From assembly GCF_023715465.1 (NCBI RefSeq), contig NZ_JAMBOE010000008.1, positions 219,294 through 283,293 on the forward strand: a stretch of DNA of 64,000 nt. Reading direction: 5' to 3'. The DNA is from Paenibacillus macerans. Its GTDB lineage: Bacteria; Bacillota; Bacilli; Paenibacillales; Paenibacillaceae. Numbering within the stretch: position 1 is the first letter of the stretch; each line of letters begins with the position of its first letter. A program made the position numbers and the translations under genes. The notes below the pieces were generated by a model. That model searched no databases and was not told the origin of the DNA. It saw only the letters and a program-made list of their open reading frames with translations. Shown one piece after another: positions 8,050 through 15,834 of the stretch.

Positions 8050-10088
8050 TCTCTCATCTCCTCATAGGTGTCGGAATAAACCCGGCGTTTCCCGGGTCCG
8101 CTCTGCACCAGATTCCTTACGGCGCGCTCGATCCGGCCGGCGTCCAGTTCTTCCAGCCGGAAGTATTGCGCCTGCAAGCCATCCGCCAGCTTGCGGGCGT
8201 AGCCGAGCCGGACGAATCCTTGCTCCGTATCGATCACGAGCGTCTGGATGCCGGCCTCCGAAATGCGCCGGCCGGCGCGGCCGATTTCCTGCCACGGATC
8301 AAGTCCGGGAGCAATCCCGGCGTTCGCTTTGCCGTCGGTAATGACGATCATCGCCGGGATAGGCCCGCTTCCTTTGCGCAGCATTGTGCGAATCGTCGCC
8401 GCGCCTTTCTCCAGCCCGGCCAATAACGGCGTCTTCCCGCCGACGGGCATCGACTTCAGCCGGCGTTCGGCCAGCTCGACGCTGCGCGTGATGTCCAGCA
8501 GCAGCTCCGCTCCCTTATCCCGGAACGCGATCAGGCCGACGCTGTCGCGCTGCCGGTAAGCGTCGCGCAGCAGCGACAGCACCGCCCCCTTAACCGCCTT
8601 CATCCGTTTGGCCGCGTTCATCGATCCGCTGGCGTCGACGACGAACAACAGCGCGGTTCCCGTGCGGCTCTCCCGCACCTTGACGCGCAGATCGCTTCGC
8701 TCGACCAGCACGCCCGGGCGCGGCCCGTCTTCGCCGCCGGCCGACGGTTGCCGCCGGCGGCGGGCAAACTGATAGGGGGCCGCCGCCCGAAGCGTGGCAT
8801 CCAGCGCCAAGTCGGATATCGCTCCGCGCGACGTCGCCGCCCGGACATAACGCCCGGTGCGCCCGCTTTCGCCGGCCTGATTGCGTTTGCCCGCTTTGGC
8901 CTGGTACCGGACGCGCGGCGGAGTAAAAGCGATGCGGCGGACATCAAAATCCCGCCCCACCGTCTCAACGACGGCACGCGCAGCAACGCTCGGTACATCC
9001 GCTTCACCGGAGGCGCTGCCGCCTCCGGCAGCGTCGCCCGGCTGCGCGGGCTTCGGCTCCGCAGCTTCCCCGCCTTCGGCCTCCGCCGGCGGGCCGTCAG
9101 CCTGACGTCCCCCCTCCTGTCCGCGCCCGGAATGGTCCGATGTCTTCGGCGGCCCGGCGGACGCCCTGCCTCCGTCCGCCGAATCGCGCTCCGGCTCCCG
9201 TTCGGGCGCTTCCCCCGGCGCCGTGTCCGCCTCGGAAGGACGCATCCGGTGCGGCAAAACAAACCCGGCGGCCTCGCGCAAATGCCCGGGTTCTATCTCC
9301 GTCTGGCCTTCCCATGCGGCCAGGGTGCGGGCAAGCTCCGCGAGCAGAATATTCGCGCGCTGCCCGGGGCATCCGGCCTCCGCGGCGATTTCGGCGGCCA
9401 GCCGCAGCATCGGCTCGCCGATTCGCACGGCGGAAAGACGCCGCCGCGCCTGCGCGAGCTTCTCCCGCAGCTCTGCCGCCGCCGGCTCGAAGAAGCCCGC
9501 AAACCGCTCCGGATTCCGCTCAAATGCCAGCCTGCGGCGGATAATTTCCGCCCGCTCGGCCGGATCGGCCGACGTCCCGGCGCGGACATACAGGCCAAAG
9601 CGGTCAAGCAGCGCAGGCTTCAGCTTGGCTTCTTCGGGGTTTATCGTGCCAAGCAGCAGAAAAGAAGCGGGCTGCCAGTCGCCTCCCCCTTCCCGTTCCG
9701 TTTCGAAGCCGCCGTGCTCGGCGGCGGATAAAATCGCATGCAGCGTTCTTTCGCTCATCAGATTTACATCGTCGATCGTCACCAGCTGCCCGTCGGCCGC
9801 GGCGAGCAGGCCGGGAGCGAATCTTCTCTCGCCGAAGCGGACGGCGGCGGCCGTCTCCACCCCTCCAAACAGCCGCTCATTGTCGACATGCAGCGGAATG
9901 CCGATCTGTTTGCGTTCGGAAAGCAGCGCGGCAAGGCCGCGAACCAGCGTCGTCTTTGCCGTTCCCGCCTCCCCGGCCAGAAGAACGCCTTTCAACGAAG
10001 GATTCACGGCATGCAGCAATAACGCCTTTTTGGCAGGCTCCTGGCCAACGACGGCGCAGAAAGGGTAAACGTAAGCCTCAGAGCACAT
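8046..10088 (-). CDS. ChlD/BchD-like chelatase subunit (AAA plus VWA)
   Basis: A 680-residue chelatase middle subunit. An N-terminal AAA+ domain with Walker A GEAGTAKTT (residues 39-47) is followed by an acidic, Pro/Gly-rich linker (about 285-390) and a C-terminal von Willebrand A domain whose MIDAS motif DASGSMN lies near residue 483. In Mg- and Co-chelatases this subunit joins the AAA ring to the large CobN/ChlH subunit. The ATG at 10088, after AGGAGGTCACGA, replaces an overlong frame start at 10250. It overlaps the end of the ChlI-like gene by 11 bases and the start of the CobN-like gene by 4, so all three are coupled. Unlike many ChlD proteins its AAA domain keeps an intact Walker A. Confidence 0.88.
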   Translation of the reverse strand: MCSEAYVYPFCAVVGQEPAKKALLLHAVNPSLKGVLLAGEAGTAKTTLVRGLAALLSERKQIGIPLHVDNERLFGGVETAAAVRFGERRFAPGLLAAADGQLVTIDDVNLMSERTLHAILSAAEHGGFETEREGGGDWQPASFLLLGTINPEEAKLKPALLDRFGLYVRAGTSADPAERAEIIRRRLAFERNPERFAGFFEPAAAELREKLAQARRRLSAVRIGEPMLRLAAEIAAEAGCPGQRANILLAELARTLAAWEGQTEIEPGHLREAAGFVLPHRMRPSEADTAPGEAPEREPERDSADGGRASAGPPKTSDHSGRGQEGGRQADGPPAEAEGGEAAEPKPAQPGDAAGGGSASGEADVPSVAARAVVETVGRDFDVRRIAFTPPRVRYQAKAGKRNQAGESGRTGRYVRAATSRGAISDLALDATLRAAAPYQFARRRRQPSAGGEDGPRPGVLVERSDLRVKVRESRTGTALLFVVDASGSMNAAKRMKAVKGAVLSLLRDAYRQRDSVGLIAFRDKGAELLLDITRSVELAERRLKSMPVGGKTPLLAGLEKGAATIRTMLRKGSGPIPAMIVITDGKANAGIAPGLDPWQEIGRAGRRISEAGIQTLVIDTEQGFVRLGYARKLADGLQAQYFRLEELDAGRIERAVRNLVQSGPGKRRVYSDTYEEMRD

Positions 10089-11016
10089 TCGTGACCTCCT
10101 GCAGCAGATCGCCAAGCCGCTCCCGAATCTTCTCCGGACCGTATTCTCCGTCCTCGAACGGTCTTTTGCGCATCCGGTGCGGCATGACCAGCATCGCCGC
10201 CTCCGCCATATCGTCCGGCCGGACACGGGTCCTTCCCTCCAAGGCGGCAAGCGCCATCGCCGCCTTCATTAAAGTGATGTCCGCGCGGTGGCCGTCCACC
10301 TCCAGGCGAATCCCCACTTTGGCCGTCCACTCCAACAACTGCTCGGTAGGCTCGATCTGTTCAAGCCGTTCGCGCGCGCGCAAAATTCGTTCGGAAAGCT
10401 CCGACTGTTCCCGCGCATACCGGCGTCGAAATGCTCCGGGATCTGCATCAAAATCGAGACGGCGCTTGATGACCTCCATCCGTTCAACAACCTCGCGTTC
10501 GCCGGCCACCTCCACGGAGAGCGCGAACCGGTCCAGTAATTGCGGACGCAGTTCCCCTTCCTCCGGATTCATCGTACCGATCAAAATAAAGCGGGCGGGA
10601 TGCGAATGCGATACGCCTTCCCGTTCGACCGTATTCACTCCCATGGCGGCGGCGTCAAGCAATGCGTCCACGATCGCATCATCCAGCAAATTAATCTCGT
10701 CTACATATAAAATATGCCCGTGCGCCGCAGCCAGCAGGCCCGGCTCGAACCGCTTCTCCCCTTCGCGGATCGCATGCTCGATATCCAGCGTGCCGACAAC
10801 ACGATCCTCCGTGGCGCTGACCGGCAGGTTGACGACATGAAGCCCGGGCATCAGATCGGCCAGCGCGCGCACTGCCGTCGATTTGGCCGTCCCTTTCTCC
10901 CCCCGAATGAGCACCCCGCCAAGCCGCGGGTCAACGAGATTCAGAAGCAGACCTTTCTTCATGGTGTCCTGACCGACGATCGCGGCAAACGGAAATACGG
11001 CCGGTTTAGCATCCAT
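10078..11016 (-). CDS. ChlI/BchI-like AAA+ chelatase ATPase
   Basis: A 312-residue AAA+ ATPase of the magnesium-chelatase I family, the motor subunit that powers metal insertion. Walker A is GEKGTAKST (residues 39-47); Walker B is ILYVDEINLLDD; GTMNPEEGELRPQLLDRFAL, the sensor and arginine-finger region, is fully conserved. Several start codons are possible (11040, 11031, 11016); the last has GAGAGG upstream and yields the family's usual N-terminus. The gene lies 39 bases after the FecE-like ATPase in a tightly packed operon. With the ChlD- and CobN-like subunits it would form a complete chelatase, here in a zinc-starvation context. Confidence 0.9.
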   Translation of the reverse strand: MDAKPAVFPFAAIVGQDTMKKGLLLNLVDPRLGGVLIRGEKGTAKSTAVRALADLMPGLHVVNLPVSATEDRVVGTLDIEHAIREGEKRFEPGLLAAAHGHILYVDEINLLDDAIVDALLDAAAMGVNTVEREGVSHSHPARFILIGTMNPEEGELRPQLLDRFALSVEVAGEREVVERMEVIKRRLDFDADPGAFRRRYAREQSELSERILRARERLEQIEPTEQLLEWTAKVGIRLEVDGHRADITLMKAAMALAALEGRTRVRPDDMAEAAMLVMPHRMRKRPFEDGEYGPEKIRERLGDLLQEVTNVL

Positions 11017-11055
11017 CCTTTTCCTCTCCATTCCTAACATCTATTTCATGCCCCA

Positions 11056-11856
11056 TTAGGCCCGCACCGCCGTCTCCAACAGACCCGTCACAAGACAGGT
11101 CAGCCGTTCGTTCCCGGGCCCCGGTTCAATGCGCCCCCTCACGCCGAACACTTCGCCAAGTGTCTGTTCGGTAATCGTGGCCTGCGGTTTTCCGCTGGCA
11201 TACACCTTTCCTTTGTCCATAACCATGATTTCGTCGGAATAAGCGGCGGCATGATTCATATCGTGCAAAACCATGATGACGGTTATGCCGTGCTTCCGGT
11301 TAATCCCGGAAATCAGCTTCATGATCTCCCATTGATGACTGACATCCAGATAAGTCGTCGGCTCATCGAGCAACAGCAAGCGCGGCTGCTGCGCCAGCGC
11401 CAGGGCAATCCAGACCCGCTGGCGCTCCCCGCCGGACAAGTCGGACAGCTTGCGGTCCGCAAACGGAACCGTCCCCGTCTGGGCCAAAGCCCAATCGACG
11501 ATAGCCTCATCCTCCTTGCGCAGCCCCGCCCAGGCCGGCTTGTGGGGAAAACGCCCGTAGCCGACCAATGTGCGCACCGTCATGTCCGGCAGCTTATCCT
11601 GACTTTGCTGCAACATGGACAAATGCCTGGCCAGGCGGCGCCTCGAGTAGCTGCCGAGCGGTTTGCCATCAAGCAGGATTGAACCTCCGGCCGGCTTCAA
11701 CTGTCCGGAAACGGCCTTCAGCAAGGTGCTTTTGCCGCAGCCGTTGGGACCGATAATGCTATAGATTTTCCCTTCCTCCGCGCTCCAGTTTAAACGCTCG
11801 ATCACCGGCCGGTTATGGTATTTGACCGCAAGGTTCTCCAAATGCAGCGCCGTCAT
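11056..11856 (-). CDS. FecE/BtuD-type ABC transporter ATP-binding protein
   Basis: A 266-residue ATPase of a type II (BtuCDF/FecBCDE) importer. It has Walker A GPNGCGKST (about residues 36-44), signature LSGGERQR (about 141), Walker B LLLLDEPT and the switch histidine in VLHDMNHA. The gene overlaps the permease gene by four bases. Type II importers carry chelated metals (siderophores, heme, cobalamin, metallophores) rather than bare ions, which fits the chelatase genes that follow. Confidence 0.93.
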   Translation of the reverse strand: MTALHLENLAVKYHNRPVIERLNWSAEEGKIYSIIGPNGCGKSTLLKAVSGQLKPAGGSILLDGKPLGSYSRRRLARHLSMLQQSQDKLPDMTVRTLVGYGRFPHKPAWAGLRKEDEAIVDWALAQTGTVPFADRKLSDLSGGERQRVWIALALAQQPRLLLLDEPTTYLDVSHQWEIMKLISGINRKHGITVIMVLHDMNHAAAYSDEIMVMDKGKVYASGKPQATITEQTLGEVFGVRGRIEPGPGNERLTCLVTGLLETAVRA

Positions 11857-12854
11857 TCTCCTTCCCTCCTTAGCAAATACAGAAAAAACGGCGCGCCGAG
11901 CGCTCCCAATAGAATGCCGACGGGAAGCTCGATCGGCGCGAACATCAAGCGGGCCAATGTGTCGCAGACGGTGACGACCGCGGCGCCAAGCAGGGCGGAA
12001 GCTGGCAACAGCAGCAGGTAATCGCTGCCGATCAGCAGCCGCGCGGAGTGGGGAACGATCAAGCCGACAAAACCAAGCAAACCGACGACGCTCACCGCGC
12101 TGGCCGCCAGCAGCGTGGCGATGGCCGTCAACACCAGACGGGCCGCCTCTACCCGCAGTCCAAGTCCGCGCGCATTGGAATCTCCAAGCGACAGCAGGTT
12201 CAGATGCACGGAGCCCAATAAGGCCAGACCGACGCCCGCAATCGAATAAGGAAGCATCATGTGCAGCTCCGGCCAGCTTTTGGCGGCCAGTCCGCCAACG
12301 AGAAACACGAGCGCGCCGTTGACCCGGTCGCTGTAGAACGTAAGCAGCGCCGAAATGCCGGAGCCGAGAAAAGCGGATACCGCAACGCCCGCGAGAATGA
12401 TGCGGACCGGCTGAACCCCCTGCTTCCAGGCCAGCAAATAAATGATCGCGGCCGCCCCCGAGGCCCCGACAAAGGCTGCCGGCGTAAGCAGCGGCCAGGC
12501 CTGCGGAAACAAAATGAGGATAGCGATGCCGAACAGCCCGGCTCCCGAGGAGACGCCGATAATATGCGGATCGGCCAGCGGATTGCGCATGACCCCCTGC
12601 AGAAGCGCTCCGGACAAGGCCAGATTCACGCCGACCAAAGCCGCCACCAGCGTACGGGGCAGACGGATATTCCAGATCACCTCTCGCAGGGGCCCGTCAA
12701 ATCCATGAAAAAGATACCGCCAAATATCGCCTAGCGAAATTTGAACAGCCCCGGTGCCGATACTGAACGCGATTCCCGCAGCGGCCGCAATCGCCAAAGC
12801 GGCCAATATGAGAACGCCTCGGGGAGCGGCCGCCCGTTTGATATCAGTTTCCAT
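11853..12854 (-). CDS. FecCD-family permease
   Basis: A 333-residue integral membrane protein with about ten hydrophobic segments and the FecCD hallmarks RLPRTLVAALVGVNLALSGALLQGVMRNPLADPHIIG near residues 62-100 and GLLGFVGLIVPHSARLL near 258. It is the single homodimeric channel of the importer. It overlaps the binding-protein gene upstream by 11 bases and the ATPase downstream by 4. The partner binding protein and the ATPase are both present, so the transporter looks complete. Confidence 0.93.
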   Translation of the reverse strand: METDIKRAAAPRGVLILAALAIAAAAGIAFSIGTGAVQISLGDIWRYLFHGFDGPLREVIWNIRLPRTLVAALVGVNLALSGALLQGVMRNPLADPHIIGVSSGAGLFGIAILILFPQAWPLLTPAAFVGASGAAAIIYLLAWKQGVQPVRIILAGVAVSAFLGSGISALLTFYSDRVNGALVFLVGGLAAKSWPELHMMLPYSIAGVGLALLGSVHLNLLSLGDSNARGLGLRVEAARLVLTAIATLLAASAVSVVGLLGFVGLIVPHSARLLIGSDYLLLLPASALLGAAVVTVCDTLARLMFAPIELPVGILLGALGAPFFLYLLRREGE

Positions 12855-13887
12855 TGCCGTAAACGTCGGGATAAACCAGTTTGGCCAAATATTCGACCGA
12901 CTCGTTTAACCGAAAGCCCGGATTCGACAGCAACAGGTCCGAAGGCAAAATCGCCATCCGCTTTTCCTTGACCGCGCGCAGCGAGGCCCAGGCCGGTTGG
13001 CCGGCCAGATCCGACTCGATTTTTTGCTCTCCGTCCTCGCGGGCGCCGTGGATGAGAATAAAGACGTAATCCGGATCCAACTCAACGATTTTTTCCAGGC
13101 TGAACGGCGCCGTGGACGGGCTTTTCTGCGACGCCTCCAACGCGACCGCCACATTTTTCATCTGCAGCATTTCCGCGACTTCCAGGCCCACGGTGTTTTC
13201 CCGCTGTACGGTAATACTGCTTGGGGTGACATTCAGCATGATAAAGCTGGGCGTTTCGCCGGACGGCACCTTGGCCGTCAGCTCGCCGATTTGCCCCTCC
13301 AGCTTGGCCAGCGCCTCGGTTGCTTTGGGCTCCGTGCCGGCCAGCTTGCCGAACAGCAGTGCCCTCTCCTTCAAATCACTATAGGTGCTGAGGCTGAAAA
13401 GAGCGAAAGGAATATCGCTGGCCTCCAAAACGCTGACTAGGTCCCGATGAAATGAGGTGGAGCCGATCACCAGATCCGGCTTTAAAGACAGCAGTTTTTC
13501 CGTGTTTACCGTCGTCATGCCCCCGACATCTTCAATCGTTTTCGCTTTTTCCGGCTCGTTTCCCCCTGTTGAAGTAGCCCGGGCGATGGCAGTGCCGTCG
13601 ACCGCATACAGCAAATCCAGCAGCTGCGGGGAAAGCACGACGATCCTTTGCGGCTGCGACGGAAGCGTAACCTCGCGGTCGGCGTCGTCCGTAAATGACA
13701 GGAAAGGCTCGGCCTTGCCTTGTTCGGCGGCGGATGCGGGTTCCGACGATTGGGCCGCCGACGCCGGCGAATTCGTTTCCGTATTTTGCGCCGCGCTGTC
13801 GGCGGCGGGCGATGCCCCGCAACCCGCGGCCGCAACCAGCAGCAAGCTTCCCAATAGAATAAGCGTAAATTTCGTGACTGAACGCAT
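12844..13887 (-). CDS. Helical-backbone metal-chelate binding lipoprotein (BtuF/FepB-like)
   Basis: A 347-residue lipoprotein with a signal peptide ending at AAGC (Cys about residue 23), a Ser/Ala/Glu-rich linker to about 65, then a periplasmic-binding-protein fold: VTLPSQPQRIVVLSPQLLDLLYAV in lobe 1, a long bridging helix region near ALAKLEGQIGELTAKV, and VELDPDYVFILIHGA in lobe 2. The class binds iron-siderophores, heme, cobalamin or similar chelates. It lacks the His-rich loop of ZnuA-type zinc binders, so the ligand is probably a chelate. As first gene of the chelatase operon it lies 22 bases downstream of a Zur box. Confidence 0.88.
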   Translation of the reverse strand: MRSVTKFTLILLGSLLLVAAAGCGASPAADSAAQNTETNSPASAAQSSEPASAAEQGKAEPFLSFTDDADREVTLPSQPQRIVVLSPQLLDLLYAVDGTAIARATSTGGNEPEKAKTIEDVGGMTTVNTEKLLSLKPDLVIGSTSFHRDLVSVLEASDIPFALFSLSTYSDLKERALLFGKLAGTEPKATEALAKLEGQIGELTAKVPSGETPSFIMLNVTPSSITVQRENTVGLEVAEMLQMKNVAVALEASQKSPSTAPFSLEKIVELDPDYVFILIHGAREDGEQKIESDLAGQPAWASLRAVKEKRMAILPSDLLLSNPGFRLNESVEYLAKLVYPDVYGNGN

Positions 13888-13908
13888 GGATTTCTTCCTC
13901 CTGAATAA

Positions 13909-13923
13909 TCGTAATTATTACTA
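13909..13923. promoter_or_regulatory. Zur box of the importer-chelatase operon
   Basis: TCGTAATTATTACTA matches the Zur consensus at 14 of 15 positions. It lies 22 bases upstream of the binding-lipoprotein start codon and downstream of the previous operon's last gene. Confidence 0.85.
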
Positions 13924-13954
13924 TCTTGAGGCAAAGTATTTTCTGTTTCCGCTT

Positions 13955-14449
13955 TTAATGACCATCCGGCGTCCGTTCCTGCTCCGTCCGGGCAAACGTT
14001 TCGGCGCAGCGCTGCAAGAGCATACAGAAAGAGCGGTTATGCCCAATCAAAAAAGAAGAAAGATCGTACCGGTTCCGAGACGGCTCGAAAGTGGCGAGCA
14101 GACGATGTCTCATCCGGCGCATGGCGAATTGAACGAATCGATCCGCTTTTTCCGACCCGAGCAGGGTGATATAGGCATAAAGCGAATGATCTTCCGGTTC
14201 GTCCAAAGGACTAACGCCCGCACAGGAGAACTCGGTTTGGATATGCATTCGCTTGAGGCCGGCAAGGGCCGCAAAGATTTCCGCATCGACCGGAGTATTG
14301 CCCAGCCATACGGTTTGCTTGGCGCGTCTCCTTTGCTTGGGACGCCGCAGCCAGCTTGCCAGCTCCGCATCCCTCCGCAGCCACTGTTTTTCGGAATGGA
14401 CGCTGATCACCTTTTCCTCATCGTTTTTTTCCGTGCCGATATATGCCAT
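13955..14449 (-). CDS. Unknown protein, last gene of the oxidoreductase-FeoB-CobW operon
   Basis: A 164-residue soluble protein starting at ATG 14449 after GGAGGCCTG. It has a very basic stretch (RRPKQRRRAK, about 38-47) and a central segment HIQTEFSCAGVSPLDEP with a single Cys, followed by LYAYITLLGSEKADRFV, which looks like an alpha/beta core. A basic C-terminal half ends in RTEQERTPDGH. I do not recognise the family. It follows the CobW GTPase by 28 bases and lies under the same Zur box (18633), so a role in zinc handling, perhaps as a client or partner of the GTPase, is inferred from position only. Confidence 0.7.
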   Translation of the reverse strand: MAYIGTEKNDEEKVISVHSEKQWLRRDAELASWLRRPKQRRRAKQTVWLGNTPVDAEIFAALAGLKRMHIQTEFSCAGVSPLDEPEDHSLYAYITLLGSEKADRFVQFAMRRMRHRLLATFEPSRNRYDLSSFLIGHNRSFCMLLQRCAETFARTEQERTPDGH

Positions 14450-14477
14450 CAGGCCTCCTCCATTCGCAAACACATAC

Positions 14478-15680
14478 TTAAAATTTCGGCAGGGGGTCGT
14501 TCAATGTACGCCAGTTGCTTACCATTTCATCGGCCGTCAACAAGGCTTCGTCCAAGGTCCGGGCAATTTTCTCTTTGTCCAGGCCGACGCCGATGAACAC
14601 AAGCTTGGTGACCCGGTCGCCCCACTGTTCGTCCCAATCCGGCGTTTTGGCAAACTCGCCGCCGAAGTAGGCGAGCCTCTCCTCTTCCGACAAGGCCGCA
14701 ACCCACAGTCCCGCAGGCGAAATCTGCCGGGAAACGCCGGCCTGGCTGAGCGAAACCGCAAGATTGTTGCGCGTGGCAATCCACATAATCCCTTTGGATC
14801 GCACTACCTCCTTCGGCCATTTTCCAAGCCATTGCAGCAGCCTTTCCGGATGAAATGGTATTTTTCTCGTATACACGAACGAGGTAATGCCGTATTCTTC
14901 GGTTTCCGGCGTATGATGTTCTTTCTGTAGCTCCTGGATCCACCCGGCCGACCGGCTGGCGGCTTCGAAATCAAACAAACGCGTATTCAGAATTTCCTTT
15001 GGGTCCACCTTGCCGTGGCTGGTGCGGATGATCTTCGCTCGCGGCTGGAGGCTGCGCAACGCCTTCTCCAGCTTGACCAGTTCGTCTTCGCTGACCAGGT
15101 CGCATTTGTTGATAATTAGTACATCGCAAAATTCAACTTGGTCGATCAGCAGATGGACGACGCCCCTTATGTCCCCTTCTCCGGCTTCCTGGTTGCGATC
15201 CCGCAGCGTCTCCCGAGAGTTGTAGTCCTGCCAGAAATGGTAAGCGTCCACGACGGTCACCATGCAGTCGAGCCGGGTCAGCTTGGTTAAATCAATGCCT
15301 TGCTCTTCATCCACATAAGTAAAGGTTTGGGCGACCGGTAAAGGCTCGCCGATTCCGGTTGATTCGATCAGAATATAATCGAACCTGTTTTCCCGGGCGA
15401 GACGTTCCACCTCCTGCAGCAAATCGTCCCGAAGGGTGCAGCAGATGCAGCCGTTGGACATTTCCACCAGCTTCTCTTCCGTTCGGCTGAGTCCGCCGCC
15501 GTCGCGAACCAGATCGGCGTCGATATTGACCTCGCTCAAATCGTTGACGATAACCGCAACCTTCAGGCCTTCCCGGTTGTTCAGCACATGGTTCAAAATC
15601 GTCGTTTTCCCCGCGCCCAGATACCCGCTGAGAACGGTCACCGGAATTTTCTTTTCCTCGTCTTTTGCCAGAACCGCCAT
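14478..15680 (-). CDS. COG0523 (CobW-family) GTPase, zinc metallochaperone type, copy 1
   Basis: A 400-residue G3E GTPase of the COG0523 group that includes YciC/ZagA and ZNG1. Walker A is GYLGAGKT (residues 19-26); the metal-binding CxCC motif reads CICC (78-81); the base-recognition motif NKCD lies near 190 and the CobW C-terminal domain fills the last 120 residues. Zinc-linked members deliver zinc to essential enzymes under starvation. It lies downstream of the FeoB-like gene, separated by 154 bases that hold a possible tiny ORF, and is closely similar to the second copy at 22405-23610. Its own upstream gap has no Zur box. Confidence 0.92.
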   Translation of the reverse strand: MAVLAKDEEKKIPVTVLSGYLGAGKTTILNHVLNNREGLKVAVIVNDLSEVNIDADLVRDGGGLSRTEEKLVEMSNGCICCTLRDDLLQEVERLARENRFDYILIESTGIGEPLPVAQTFTYVDEEQGIDLTKLTRLDCMVTVVDAYHFWQDYNSRETLRDRNQEAGEGDIRGVVHLLIDQVEFCDVLIINKCDLVSEDELVKLEKALRSLQPRAKIIRTSHGKVDPKEILNTRLFDFEAASRSAGWIQELQKEHHTPETEEYGITSFVYTRKIPFHPERLLQWLGKWPKEVVRSKGIMWIATRNNLAVSLSQAGVSRQISPAGLWVAALSEEERLAYFGGEFAKTPDWDEQWGDRVTKLVFIGVGLDKEKIARTLDEALLTADEMVSNWRTLNDPLPKF

Positions 15681-15715
15681 GCTTTCTTCAACTCCTTGCT
15701 ATTTTTAATTATCCT

Positions 15716-15775
15716 CTATCGGCGTCGAGGTAGATTCGACCGCTCCCTAATCGTTCGATCGGACAAAATCATCAT
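15716..15775 (-). CDS. Possible 19-residue Arg-rich small ORF between the FeoB-like and CobW genes
   Basis: ATG at 15775 follows a strong AAAGGAG site with 5-base spacing and opens a 19-codon frame (MMILSDRTIRERSNLPRRR) that ends 35 bases before the CobW start. It has no hydrophobic stretch; five of 19 residues are Arg. It could be a leader peptide or an accidental frame. Only the ribosome binding site and position support it. Confidence 0.3.
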   Translation of the reverse strand: MMILSDRTIRERSNLPRRR

Positions 15776-15834
15776 CGCGTCTCCTTTCCAAAAGCCGTAC
15801 CAAATACGGATAACCGAATACGAATAACCGAATT

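Noticed and set aside
8748..10068. Long plus-strand frames opposite the ChlD-like gene
   Set aside because: Low-complexity Arg/Ala/Pro translations typical of antisense GC-rich DNA.
4357..13887. Assignment of the chelatase operon to cobalamin synthesis
   Set aside because: No other cob or cbi gene is present and the operon is preceded by a Zur box; no cobalamin riboswitch was seen.
13457..14596. A 379-codon plus-strand frame across the binding-lipoprotein start and the unknown gene
   Set aside because: It crosses a Zur box and two genes on the other strand and has no coherent domain.
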